Translations under genes and position numbers: made by a program | Notes under the pieces: generated by a model | Database searches by the model: none | Seen by the model: the letters and a program-made list of their open reading frames with translations, nothing else | Told to the model about the DNA's origin: nothing | Source of the DNA: Pelagibius sp. CAU 1746 | GTDB taxonomy: Bacteria; Pseudomonadota; Alphaproteobacteria; Kiloniellales; Kiloniellaceae | Direction of reading: 5' to 3' | DNA length: 64,000 bases | NCBI RefSeq assembly: GCF_039839785.1 | Contig: NZ_JBDOQT010000001.1 | Span: forward strand, 2,108,001 to 2,172,000 | Shown here: positions 7,461 to 16,761 of the stretch, piece by piece | Numbering within the stretch: the stretch's first letter is position 1 | Layout of the letters: every line of letters begins with the position of its first letter

Positions 7461-8693
7461 TTACTCCGCCGCCTGGCTGGCCTCCTCGGCGCGCTTGTGT
7501 TCCCACTCGTAGATGTAGTCCCGCGTCAGCGGCACGGCGTCGATCTTCTTGGCGATCTGGATCTGGAACACCATGAGCCCCTGATAGCGGAAGCCCATCT
7601 CGCAACCGATCAGGTAAGTCTCCCACATGCGGCAGAAGCGCTCGTCGTAGAGTTCCTTGATCTTGTCGCGGTTGGCCTGAAAGCGCTCTTCCCAGATGCG
7701 CAAGGTCTCGGCGTAGTGGATACGCAGGACTTCCACGTCGGTGACGATCATCATGGCGTCTTCGATCGCCGGCAGCACCTCGCCCAGGGTCGGAACGTCG
7801 GTGCCGGGGAAGATATACTTGCGGATGAAGGGATTGACCGGGCCCGGCTCGTTCACGCGGCCGACCGAGTGCAGGACGAAGATGCCGTCGTCCTCCAGCA
7901 GGTCCTTCACCTTCTCGAAGAACTCGCGGTAGTTCCTCTTGCCGACGTGCTCGAACATGCCGACCGAGACGATGCGGTCGTATTTGTTGGAGTCCTCGCG
8001 GTAGTCGCGCAGGTGGAACTGTACCCGGTCGTCCAATCCGGCCATCTTGGCGCGTTCCTGGCTGACCTTGTGCTGTTCGGTCGAGAGGGTGACGCCGGTC
8101 ACCTCGCAGTCGCCGGCCTGGGCCAGGTAGAGGCCCAGCCCGCCCCAGCCGGAGCCGATGTCCAGCAGCTTCATGTCCGGACGGTCGAACAGCAGCTTGG
8201 CGGCGAGGTGGCGCTTCTTGTCGGTCTGGGCCTGCTCCAGGGTCTCGTCGCCGTTGCGGAAGTAGGCGCAGGAGTACTGGCGGTCGGCGTCCAGGAAGAG
8301 GTCGTAGAGCTGGCCCGAGAGGTCGTAGTGGTGGGCCACGTTCTTCCGGGCCTTGCCGATGGGGTTGTACTGCTTCATGCGGCGGACGTGGCCGCCCAGC
8401 GCGAAGCCGAACTTCACCAGCTTGTTATTTTCGAGATGATGGTAGTTGCGCGCGAGCTGGCCGATGAAGTCACGCAGGGTGCCTTCCGTGAGGTCGACTC
8501 CTCCGTTCATGTAGGCTTCGCCGAGAAAGAGCGGGGGATTCAAGACCAGCTTGTACTCGAGGTGGCGCTTGTGAATTTGCATCGTGCAGCGCGGCCCCGT
8601 GCCGTCGCCGCAGTCGTGGGCCTTACCGCTGGCGTCGATGATGCGCAGATTACCGGACTTAATGACCTTCTGCAGAAGCTTCTGGAAAAACAT
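7461..8693 (-). CDS. cfa: cyclopropane-fatty-acyl-phospholipid synthase
   Basis: A 410-residue SAM-dependent enzyme that adds a methylene bridge across double bonds of membrane phospholipid acyl chains. The SAM site reads LLDIGSGWGGLGLYLA, preceded by the acyl-side N-terminal domain typical of the family, and the C-terminal part has IFPGTDVPTLGEV and the FRYQGLMVFQIQ ending. The first residues (MFFQKLLQKVIKSGNL) are a plausible start. Monocistronic, convergent with gabD and divergent from gor. Membrane-associated in the cytosol; usually induced on entry to stationary phase, but nothing here shows that directly. Confidence 0.93.
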   Translation of the reverse strand: MFFQKLLQKVIKSGNLRIIDASGKAHDCGDGTGPRCTMQIHKRHLEYKLVLNPPLFLGEAYMNGGVDLTEGTLRDFIGQLARNYHHLENNKLVKFGFALGGHVRRMKQYNPIGKARKNVAHHYDLSGQLYDLFLDADRQYSCAYFRNGDETLEQAQTDKKRHLAAKLLFDRPDMKLLDIGSGWGGLGLYLAQAGDCEVTGVTLSTEQHKVSQERAKMAGLDDRVQFHLRDYREDSNKYDRIVSVGMFEHVGKRNYREFFEKVKDLLEDDGIFVLHSVGRVNEPGPVNPFIRKYIFPGTDVPTLGEVLPAIEDAMMIVTDVEVLRIHYAETLRIWEERFQANRDKIKELYDERFCRMWETYLIGCEMGFRYQGLMVFQIQIAKKIDAVPLTRDYIYEWEHKRAEEASQAAE

Positions 8694-9049
8694 GGTTCAA
8701 CTCCGGATGTTCTTCCCCTCATTCGCCTATAGGGGCTTACCGTTCGTTATGCCTTTATTTGTTGCATCCCTATCAGTATCTTGGCGCGATCTTTTGAACC
8801 GTGCAACTGTCTGAGACTTCGGCCCTATCTTCCGAGGGTTGCGCTCTTCCCGGAGTCGGCAAACCCTCTCGTTTTCTATGGTTAAAGGGCCCCTCCGCCG
8901 TGCCGAAGCCTCCCGTGCGGTTGCGGTGCAGCGTAGGCCTGCCTAGATTGATCTCTAGGCAGGCGCGGACTCGACCCGGCCTTCCGGCGGATGGTTGCCT
9001 GGCGGGCCCAGGCTCAGTCAGGGGCGGCGGACAGACCGAAGGATAAATT
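8694..9049. other. divergent control region between cfa and gor
   Basis: A 356-bp gap that must hold promoters for both cfa (minus) and gor (plus). Its most visible element is the perfect inverted repeat at 8937-8964. The cfa-proximal 120 bp is AT-richer than the surroundings. No RNA gene seen. Confidence 0.5.
8937..8964. promoter_or_regulatory. perfect 11-bp inverted repeat upstream of gor
   Basis: GCCTGCCTAGA (8937-8947), a 6-nt spacer, then TCTAGGCAGGC (8954-8964). There is no T run, so it looks more like an operator or structured leader than a terminator. It lies about 85 bp before the gor ATG. Confidence 0.5.
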
Positions 9050-10426
9050 ATGGCCGGGCACGACTACGATCTCTTTGTCATTGGCGGTGGCTCCGGCGGG
9101 GTCCGGGGCGCGCGCATGGCTGCGGCGACCGGGGCGAAGGTGGCCATCGCGGAATCCTACCGCTACGGCGGGACCTGCGTGATCCGCGGCTGCGTACCCA
9201 AGAAGCTGCTGTCCTACGCCAGCCACTTCCACGAGGACTTCGAGGATGCCGCCGGCTTCGGCTGGAGCGTGCCCGAGCCGTCTTTCGACTGGACGCGGCT
9301 GATCGCCAACAAGGACCAGGAGATCGACCGCCTGGAAGGTATTTATGAGAAGTTGCTAAAGACCGCCGGCGTCGAGTTCTTCCACGGCCACGCCCGTCTG
9401 CTGGACGCCCATACCGTGGAGGTGGGCGACAAGTCCTTCACCGCCGAGACCATCCTCATCGCCACCGGCGGCACCCCGACCTTCCCCATGGAGCCGGGCT
9501 GGGAGCACGGCATCTCCTCCAACGAGGCCTTTCACCTGGAAGCACTGCCGAAGCGCGTGGTGATCAACGGCGGCGGCTTCATCGCCGTGGAGTTCGCCGG
9601 CATCTTCAACGGCCTGGGCAGCGAGGTGACACAAATCTACCGCGGCCCGCAGATCCTGCGCGGCTTCGACGACGACATCCGCAACACCCTGGCCGGCGAG
9701 ATCGTCAAGAAGGGCATCAACCTTATCGTCGAGACCACAATCGAGCGCATCGAGAAGCGCGAGAAGGACCTGTTGGTCCACCTCTCCGACGGCTCGGAGA
9801 TCGAGTGCGACCTGGTCATGGCGGCGACCGGGCGCAGCCCCAACGTGCACAACCTGGGCCTGGAGGAGGTCGGCGTGGCGCTGGCCAAGAACGGCGCCAT
9901 CAAGGTCGACGAATTCTCCAAAACCTCGGTCGACAACATCTACGCCGTTGGCGACGTGACCGACCGCATCAACCTCACCCCCGTCGCGATCCAGGAGGCC
10001 ATGGCCTTCGTCGACACGGTCTACCGCGGCACGCCGCGCGCCATGGACCACGCCGACGTGCCCTCGGCCGTCTTCAGCCATCCGCCGGTCGGCACCGTCG
10101 GCCTCACCGAGCTGCAGGCGCGCGAACGGCATGGAGAGCTGGACATCTACCGCTCGACCTTTCGCCCCCTCAAACACACCCTCTCGGGCCGCGACGAGAA
10201 GACCATGATGAAGCTGATCGTCGCCAAGGACAGCCAGCGCGTGGTCGGCGTCCACATGGTGGGCCTCGACGCACCGGAGATCGTCCAGGGCATGGCCGTC
10301 GCCATCAAGGCCGGCGCCACCAAGCAGATCTTCGACGCCACCGTCGGCATCCACCCCACGGCGGCCGAAGAGTTCGTCACCATGCGCGAGCCCATCCCCG
10401 GCGACCAGGCCAAGGCGGCGGAGTAG
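9050..10426 (+). CDS. gor: glutathione-disulfide reductase
   Basis: A 458-residue FAD flavoenzyme that reduces glutathione disulfide with NADPH. The FAD-binding GGGSGGVRGAR motif is at residues 12-22, the redox-active disulfide is Cys43/Cys48 in GTCVIRGCVPKK, a second Rossmann motif is at NGGGFIAVEFAGI, and the C-terminal base is in GIHPTAAEE. AAGGA sits 7 nt before the ATG. It is followed after 5 nt by a small membrane-protein gene, probably cotranscribed. In this genome glutathione also serves the grxD and GFA proteins further along. Confidence 0.95.
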   Translation: MAGHDYDLFVIGGGSGGVRGARMAAATGAKVAIAESYRYGGTCVIRGCVPKKLLSYASHFHEDFEDAAGFGWSVPEPSFDWTRLIANKDQEIDRLEGIYEKLLKTAGVEFFHGHARLLDAHTVEVGDKSFTAETILIATGGTPTFPMEPGWEHGISSNEAFHLEALPKRVVINGGGFIAVEFAGIFNGLGSEVTQIYRGPQILRGFDDDIRNTLAGEIVKKGINLIVETTIERIEKREKDLLVHLSDGSEIECDLVMAATGRSPNVHNLGLEEVGVALAKNGAIKVDEFSKTSVDNIYAVGDVTDRINLTPVAIQEAMAFVDTVYRGTPRAMDHADVPSAVFSHPPVGTVGLTELQARERHGELDIYRSTFRPLKHTLSGRDEKTMMKLIVAKDSQRVVGVHMVGLDAPEIVQGMAVAIKAGATKQIFDATVGIHPTAAEEFVTMREPIPGDQAKAAE

Positions 10427-10431
10427 GGGGC

Positions 10432-10932
10432 ATGGCGATTGTTTCCAGGAGCGTCTTTCTGGGAGCAGCCATTTTCGCGGGCGCTGCAGTGATTGCGGTT
10501 TTGGCCGCCATGGTGCTTCATGGGATCCCTCACTCGGGCAGATCGTTCTCCGAAGCTCTCGCGATCCGACTAACTTTCAGCCTGGCCGCCGGCATTGCGG
10601 CTGCCATCTCCTATGTCGTGGTTTGGAGCTTCGGCTGGCGCTTGCGCTGTGAGCCATTGTTGGGCCGCGCACTTGTTGCTGGTTGCTCGACGGTTGTGAT
10701 CGAGCACCTGCTTATCGGTGGGTCCTACGGCTTCCTGCTGCTGATTGTGAATATCGTTCTGCCCAACCCGCCTTTCTGGGCCAGAGGGCTCAATTTTTCT
10801 GTATTGGGGATGGGCATCCTGGTGGCCGCTTATGGGTGGTATCTGACGCTGCCCCTCGGAATTGCAGCGGCAGCGATCGTGGAATGGCTGGAGCGGCGTC
10901 GGGAGGCGGCAGCGGCCAAGGCTGCCGGCTAG
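10432..10932 (+). CDS. unknown small integral membrane protein
   Basis: A 166-residue protein with four hydrophobic segments (about 7-28, 44-68, 80-105 and 115-140) and a basic, Ala-rich cytosolic tail (EWLERRREAAAAKAAG). Family not recognised. It starts 5 nt after gor, with GTAGGGGG just before the ATG, so it is probably translated from the same mRNA. It is the last gene before the palindrome/GIY-YIG unit. Confidence 0.7.
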   Translation: MAIVSRSVFLGAAIFAGAAVIAVLAAMVLHGIPHSGRSFSEALAIRLTFSLAAGIAAAISYVVVWSFGWRLRCEPLLGRALVAGCSTVVIEHLLIGGSYGFLLLIVNIVLPNPPFWARGLNFSVLGMGILVAAYGWYLTLPLGIAAAAIVEWLERRREAAAAKAAG

Positions 10933-10948
10933 GGAGCGCTTCATCGGA

Positions 10949-10985
10949 ATGGATGCTCGGGTCAAGCCCGAGCATGACGGTGGTG
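10949..10985. repeat. REP-like palindrome A (left pair)
   Basis: ATGGATGCTCGGG-tca-AGCCCGAGCATGACGGTGG: a strong hairpin with GATGCTCGGG / CCCGAGCAT arms. Nearly identical to palindrome C at 11363-11399. Confidence 0.9.
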
Positions 10986-11020
10986 GTAGGCGAGGTGCAG
11001 ATGCGTGTCCCACACCCAAT

Positions 11021-11053
11021 CGTCACCCTCGGGCTTGACCCGAGGGTCCATTC
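11021..11053. repeat. REP-like palindrome B (left pair)
   Basis: CGTCACCCTCGGGcttgaCCCGAGGGTCCAT, inverted relative to A, ending right at the 3' end of the GIY-YIG gene (stop at 11055). Nearly identical to palindrome D. Confidence 0.9.
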
Positions 11054-11054
11054 G

Positions 11055-11363
11055 TCAGCCGCTCAGGCCGTCCCAGAGATCGACCCACTGCGGGTTGTCG
11101 CGCTCGATCAGAGCGATCTTCCAGTCACGGTTCCAGCGTTTCAGGGCCTTCTCTCTTCGGATTGCCTGCTCCGGGCTGTCGTGGATCTCGTAGTAGACCA
11201 GAGTTTTCACGCCGTGCCGTTTGGTGAAGCCGTGGGCCAGCGCCTCGCGGTGTTCGTAGACACGGCGCACCAAGTCGTTCGTCACTCCGATGTAGAGGGT
11301 TCCGTTGGGCGCACTGGCCAGGATGTAGACGTAGTACTGCACGTCCAGGAGTTGGCGGCACAA
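11055..11363 (-). CDS. GIY-YIG nuclease superfamily protein
   Basis: A single GIY-YIG domain of up to 102 residues. Seen in order: YYVYIL (the GIY equivalent, residues 10-15), LYIGVT (YIG, 23-28), RRVYEHR with the conserved Arg, and REKALKRWNRDWKIALIE near the C-terminus. Homologues of this short type are multicopy in alphaproteobacterial genomes. The start is uncertain: TTG at 11363 lies at the inner edge of palindrome C, and GTG at 11342 would give MQYYVYILAS; neither has a clear ribosome site. The gene is exactly filled in between two nearly identical palindrome pairs, so gene plus pairs look like one unit. Likely a DNA endonuclease (family), target unknown. Confidence 0.88.
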   Translation of the reverse strand: MCRQLLDVQYYVYILASAPNGTLYIGVTNDLVRRVYEHREALAHGFTKRHGVKTLVYYEIHDSPEQAIRREKALKRWNRDWKIALIERDNPQWVDLWDGLSG

Positions 11364-11399
11364 TGGATGCTCGGGTCAAGCCCGAGCATGACGGTGGGG
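11363..11399. repeat. REP-like palindrome C (right pair)
   Basis: ATGGATGCTCGGG-tca-AGCCCGAGCATGACGGTGG, matching palindrome A over about 34 bases. It abuts the start of the GIY-YIG gene. Confidence 0.9.
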
Positions 11400-11453
11400 G
11401 AGGAAGGGGCGCCAGTGCGTACCCTCAATCCAGGCAGTGCGCCCAAGACCGGG

Positions 11454-11487
11454 TCGTCACCCTCGGGCTTGACCCGAGGGTTCATGG
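11454..11487. repeat. REP-like palindrome D (right pair)
   Basis: CGTCACCCTCGGGcttgaCCCGAGGGTTCATG, matching palindrome B. The DNA between C and D (about 55 bp) differs from that between A and B (about 35 bp), so only the hairpins are conserved. Confidence 0.9.
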
Positions 11488-11503
11488 GACGGTTAGGTCC
11501 GGT

Positions 11504-12895
<1,392 letters not shown>

Positions 12896-13086
12896 TGGGG
12901 GAAGAAGTCCGGATCGTCTGGGAAGGGGTGGCCGGGCTTATCCGGGCCACGCGAAGGGGTCTGCCGGCGGCTTCAGGCCGGGCAGGGCAGACATCGCGCG
13001 GGACAGAGGGCGATCCGGATCGTCATGGGGCGGACTTTACGGCGCTCAGGGCCCAGGTCAAGAGCATTGGGGTCAAGTGCAACGGA

Positions 13087-14415
13087 TCAGGCCGTCTTGC
13101 CGGCCAGCCGGGCCTCGGCCCGCTCGCGGCCGATGAGCGGCAGCAGGGCCTTCAGCTCGGGGCCGTGGTCGAGCCCGGTCAGCGCCAGGCGCAGCGGCAG
13201 GAAGAGGGCCTTGCCCTTGCGCCCCGTGGCCGCCTTCACCGCCCCGGTCCAGGCGCCCCAGGTGGTCTCGTCCCAGGGCTCCGGCGGCAGCAGCTCGGCG
13301 GCCTGGCGGGCGAAGCCGGCGTCCTCGACCTGCGGGATCACCGGGCCGCGGCAGATGTTCTGCCACACCGCGGCTTCGGCGAGGCGGGTGAGGTTGGGAC
13401 GGATCGCGGCCCAGAGACCGGTATCGAAGCCCTCGGGCAGGCGTTCGGCGACGGCTTCGAAGGGCGTGACGTGCAGCAGGCGGGCGTTCAGGTGCTCCAG
13501 CTCGGCGGGGTCGAACTTGGGGGTCGCCCGGCCGAAGCGCGAGAGGTCGAAGCCCTCGGCCAGGCTTGCGAGGTCCGGCAGGGGCTCCACCGGGTCGGGC
13601 GTGCCCAGACGCGCCAGGTAGCAGTTGAGGGTCATGGCCTCCAGGCCGCTCTCCCGCAGCGAGGCGAGGGAGAGGCTGCCGAGGCGCTTGGAGAGGGACT
13701 CGCCGCCGGCCCCGGCGATGAGGGAGAGGTGGCCGAAGGTCGGCACGGCACCCCCCAGCGCCTGGAAGAGCTGGACCTGCACGGCGGTGTTGGCGACATG
13801 GTCCTCGCCGCGCAGCACGTGGGTGACCGCCAGTTCGACGTCGTCGACCACGGAGGTCAGGGTGTAGAGCGGCCGGCCGTCCTCGCGGATCAGCACCGGG
13901 TCGCTGAGGTTCTCGCCCTGGAAGGAGACGGGGCCGCGCACCAGGTCGTCCCAGGCGATCTCGCCCGGTTCCAGCTTGAAGCGCCAGTGCGGGCGGCGGC
14001 CTTCGGCCTCCAGCTTCGCCCTGTCCTCGTCGCTCAGGCCCAGGGCGGCGCGGTCGTAGATCGGCGGACGGCCTGCGGCCAGCGCCACCTTGCGCTTCAG
14101 GCCCAGTTCCTCCGGCGTCTCGTAGCAGGGGTAGAGCCGCCCGGCGGCCTCCAGGCGCTGGGCGGCGGCGCTGTAGCGCTCCAGCCGCTCGGACTGCACC
14201 GCCTTCTCGTCCCAGGTCAGGCCCAGCCACAGCAGGTCCCGCTCGATGGCGGCGGCGAACTCGGGCGTCGAGCGCTCCGTATCGGTGTCGTCGATGCGCA
14301 GCAGATAGCGTCCGCCGCCCGCGCGGGCGAAGAGCCAGTTGATCAGCGCCTGGCGCACGTTGCCGACGTGCAGCAGACCGGTGGGACTGGGGGCGAAACG
14401 GACTTTCAGCGTCAA
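13087..14415 (-). CDS. gltX: glutamate--tRNA ligase
   Basis: A 442-residue class I synthetase. The ATP motif is [14 protein letters not shown] (HIGH equivalent HVGN) and the second motif is LSKR in [12 protein letters not shown]. The C-terminal domain is the short bacterial anticodon-binding type. Alphaproteobacteria usually carry two GltX enzymes, one of which can charge tRNA-Gln for transamidation; the sequence alone does not say which one this is. Start at the ATG of [13 protein letters not shown], the usual N-terminus. Confidence 0.94.
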   Translation of the reverse strand: MTLKVRFAPSPTGLLHVGNVRQALINWLFARAGGGRYLLRIDDTDTERSTPEFAAAIERDLLWLGLTWDEKAVQSERLERYSAAAQRLEAAGRLYPCYETPEELGLKRKVALAAGRPPIYDRAALGLSDEDRAKLEAEGRRPHWRFKLEPGEIAWDDLVRGPVSFQGENLSDPVLIREDGRPLYTLTSVVDDVELAVTHVLRGEDHVANTAVQVQLFQALGGAVPTFGHLSLIAGAGGESLSKRLGSLSLASLRESGLEAMTLNCYLARLGTPDPVEPLPDLASLAEGFDLSRFGRATPKFDPAELEHLNARLLHVTPFEAVAERLPEGFDTGLWAAIRPNLTRLAEAAVWQNICRGPVIPQVEDAGFARQAAELLPPEPWDETTWGAWTGAVKAATGRKGKALFLPLRLALTGLDHGPELKALLPLIGRERAEARLAGKTA

Positions 14416-14886
14416 CCAGGGCCTCGGGCGAGACGGGAGCGGCGGGGCCGCGGTGCTGCGAATTCATGGTGCCGGTCTGACCGTCCGGCCGGCCGGCGGG
14501 AAAGAGCCGCCGCCCCACAAGCGGCGGGCGGCCCGGACGGTCCCTAGGTATCACTCCCGGCGGTCACCGCAAAGACCTCTCCGTCGAACGGGGGCTTTCT
14601 GGCCGGCGTGGGCAACTGCCGGAAGGAGTACTTCCCGCAGAGAACATCTACCTATAGTTAGTTGGTTTATATAACTAAACAAGACAATTAAGAAGTTTTT
14701 TAGGAAATGACCCAAAGATTGCAAAGTGATCCGAAATACACGCAACTCAATCGTCGGTGGAGTGCTGCCAATGGTTGAGTCGATGCGGGATTGAAAGGGC
14801 GGAAGCCTCCGCCGAGTGGCTGAGAGCCTGTTTGCCGGAAAGACGGATTTAGACGGCGGTCGCCGATATTTTGCCAGGAGAATGAT
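14416..14886. other. AT-richer divergent region between gltX and the chemoreceptor
   Basis: The first 140 bp is GC-rich and unremarkable. Positions 14640-14710 form an AT-rich island containing TTAGTTGGTTTATATAACTAA, with the short inverted repeat TTAGTT / AACTAA, a likely site of promoters for gltX (minus) and/or the chemoreceptor (plus). No RNA gene was recognised. Confidence 0.45.
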
Positions 14887-16551
14887 ATGTCCGAGTCCCA
14901 GTCGCGCGCCAAGAAGCTTGAGTACCTTCGTATCGACCAAGAGGCGCGCAGCTTGCTGAGTGAATTCCGTCCGACGGTCGAAAAGCTGATTCCGCAGATC
15001 CTCGACGACTTCTACCGCCACATCGGCGAGGAAGACGAACTACGGTCCATGTTCGTCAACGAAGCCCACGCCGCCCACGCCCGCGAGGCCCAGGCGAAAC
15101 ACTGGATGCGCATGTTCTCCGGAAAGTTCGACGACGAGTACTTCGACTCCGTCGCGCGCATCGGCAAGGCGCACTGCCAACTGGGCCTGCAGCCGGGCTG
15201 GTACATCGGCGGCTACGGCCTGATCAAGCAGGCCCTGATCGCCGCGGTCCTCAAGGAGGCGGCGGCGGGCGCGGTGAGCTTCAACGGCAAAGGGCGGCTG
15301 GCGAAGGCGAGCAAGCTGATCCAGTCGATCGACAAGGCGATCTCCTTGGACATGGACCTTGCCATCTCCGTCTACCTGGCCGAGAAGGACGCCGACTTCT
15401 CCAGCCGCCTCAACGACCTGGCCGATCAGTTCGGCGACGTGATCGCGGGCATCATCGGCGCTCTGTCGCAGTCCTCCGCCGGCCTTTCGGCGGAAGCCGA
15501 GGGGCTGCAAAGCAACTCCGAAGGAACCGCGCAGCAGGCGGATACCGCCAAGAACGGCGCCGAGGAGGCCAACTCCAATGCCCAGACCGTGGCCGCTGCC
15601 GTGGAAGAGCTTTCCGCCTCGATCGGGGAGATCGCGTCCCAGGTGAGCGACGCCGCAAGGGTGACCGATGCCGCCGTGACCAAGGCGGCGACCATGACCG
15701 ACAGTGTCGGCGGGCTCAACGAGGCGGCGGAGAAGGTCGGCGGCATCGTCCGGCTGATTGAGGAGATTGCCGAGCAGACCAACCTGCTGGCCCTCAACGC
15801 CACCATTGAGGCCGCTCGGGCCGGAGAGGCCGGGAAGGGTTTCGCGGTCGTCGCCGGCGAGGTGAAGTCCTTGGCCCAGCAGACGGCCAACGCCACGGGA
15901 GAGATCGCGGGCCATGTCCGGGCCATCCAGGAAGCGACCTCCGGCGTCGGCAATCAGATCGACGATATTTCCAGGGCCATCGGGCAGATGGGGGAGGCCT
16001 CCGGCGCCATCGCTTCGGCCATCGAGGAACAGACCTCCGTGACCCAGGAGATTTCGCGCAGCGTTGCCGAGACCTCGACGGGCGTTGGAGCGGTGCTGGA
16101 AGCCATGCAATCGGTCTCCGCGGCGGCGGCGGAAACCCGGCAGAGCGCCGGCAAGGTGACTTCCGCTTCCGAAGACGTGCGCGGCAAGGCGCAGGAACTG
16201 GATGAACAGTCCAAGGTCTTCATCGATCGCATCCGCCACGCCGACCGCCGCAAGGAAGTGCGCGAGGAAACCGACGCTTCTTGCATGCTGACTATCGACG
16301 GAAAAACCATTAGCGCTCGCATGGTGGACATCTCGCCTTCGGGCGCGGCGATCCGCGCCAATGGCTGCGACTTCCAGATCGGCGCTGCCGCCGTGCTGCA
16401 GATCGACGGACACGGCAACCGCCTGGAAGGCGAAGTGGTGAGCGCCACGACGAATCGTATCTCTTTGAAGTTTCGCCCGAAGCTGGCCGAAGACGTGGCC
16501 GATAAGCTACGAGGCGTCCGCCGCACCGCTCAGGCGTCCGAAGCCGCCTGA
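14887..16551 (+). CDS. globin-coupled methyl-accepting chemotaxis protein with PilZ domain
   Basis: A 554-residue soluble chemoreceptor without membrane segments. Residues 1-170 form a protoglobin-type heme domain of the HemAT kind; His96 in [10 protein letters not shown] is the expected proximal heme ligand. Residues 190-450 form the coiled-coil signalling domain, with the conserved tip [19 protein letters not shown] at 296-314. Residues 453-550 form a PilZ domain with the c-di-GMP motifs RRKEVR and DISPSGA. The architecture suggests an oxygen or NO sensor for taxis whose output is also tuned by cyclic di-GMP (inference). CAGGAG lies before the ATG, and a strong terminator follows. No che genes are nearby. 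Confidence 0.94.
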   Translation: MSESQSRAKKLEYLRIDQEARSLLSEFRPTVEKLIPQILDDFYRHIGEEDELRSMFVNEAHAAHAREAQAKHWMRMFSGKFDDEYFDSVARIGKAHCQLGLQPGWYIGGYGLIKQALIAAVLKEAAAGAVSFNGKGRLAKASKLIQSIDKAISLDMDLAISVYLAEKDADFSSRLNDLADQFGDVIAGIIGALSQSSAGLSAEAEGLQSNSEGTAQQADTAKNGAEEANSNAQTVAAAVEELSASIGEIASQVSDAARVTDAAVTKAATMTDSVGGLNEAAEKVGGIVRLIEEIAEQTNLLALNATIEAARAGEAGKGFAVVAGEVKSLAQQTANATGEIAGHVRAIQEATSGVGNQIDDISRAIGQMGEASGAIASAIEEQTSVTQEISRSVAETSTGVGAVLEAMQSVSAAAAETRQSAGKVTSASEDVRGKAQELDEQSKVFIDRIRHADRRKEVREETDASCMLTIDGKTISARMVDISPSGAAIRANGCDFQIGAAAVLQIDGHGNRLEGEVVSATTNRISLKFRPKLAEDVADKLRGVRRTAQASEAA

Positions 16552-16640
16552 GCGGATGCTCCAGTGACCGGGAGTTCCAGGGTTCCCCCAAGTCTCTAGG
16601 CTCCAGGCAACGGTCACGTCGTCACATCCCCCTTACCTCA

Positions 16641-16675
16641 GCCCCGGCAGTCTCCGACTTGCCGGGGCCTTTTTT
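16641..16675 (+). terminator. intrinsic terminator of the chemoreceptor gene
   Basis: Perfect 8-bp stem GCCCCGGC (16641-16648) with GCCGGGGC (16661-16668), followed by CTTTTTT. Confidence 0.9.
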
Positions 16676-16761
16676 CGCGCAGGGAAGCGCCCCCGCTTCG
16701 CCCTTGCGGGCGAGCGGCAAGGGGGCTCCCGTAAGGTCGCGGTGCCGCTGCGCAGCTCGCG

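Noticed and set aside
10949-11487. The palindromes near the GIY-YIG gene read as plain terminators
   Set aside because: They lack T runs, come in matched inverted pairs at both ends of the gene, and similar hairpins recur after gabD, so they are better described as repeats.
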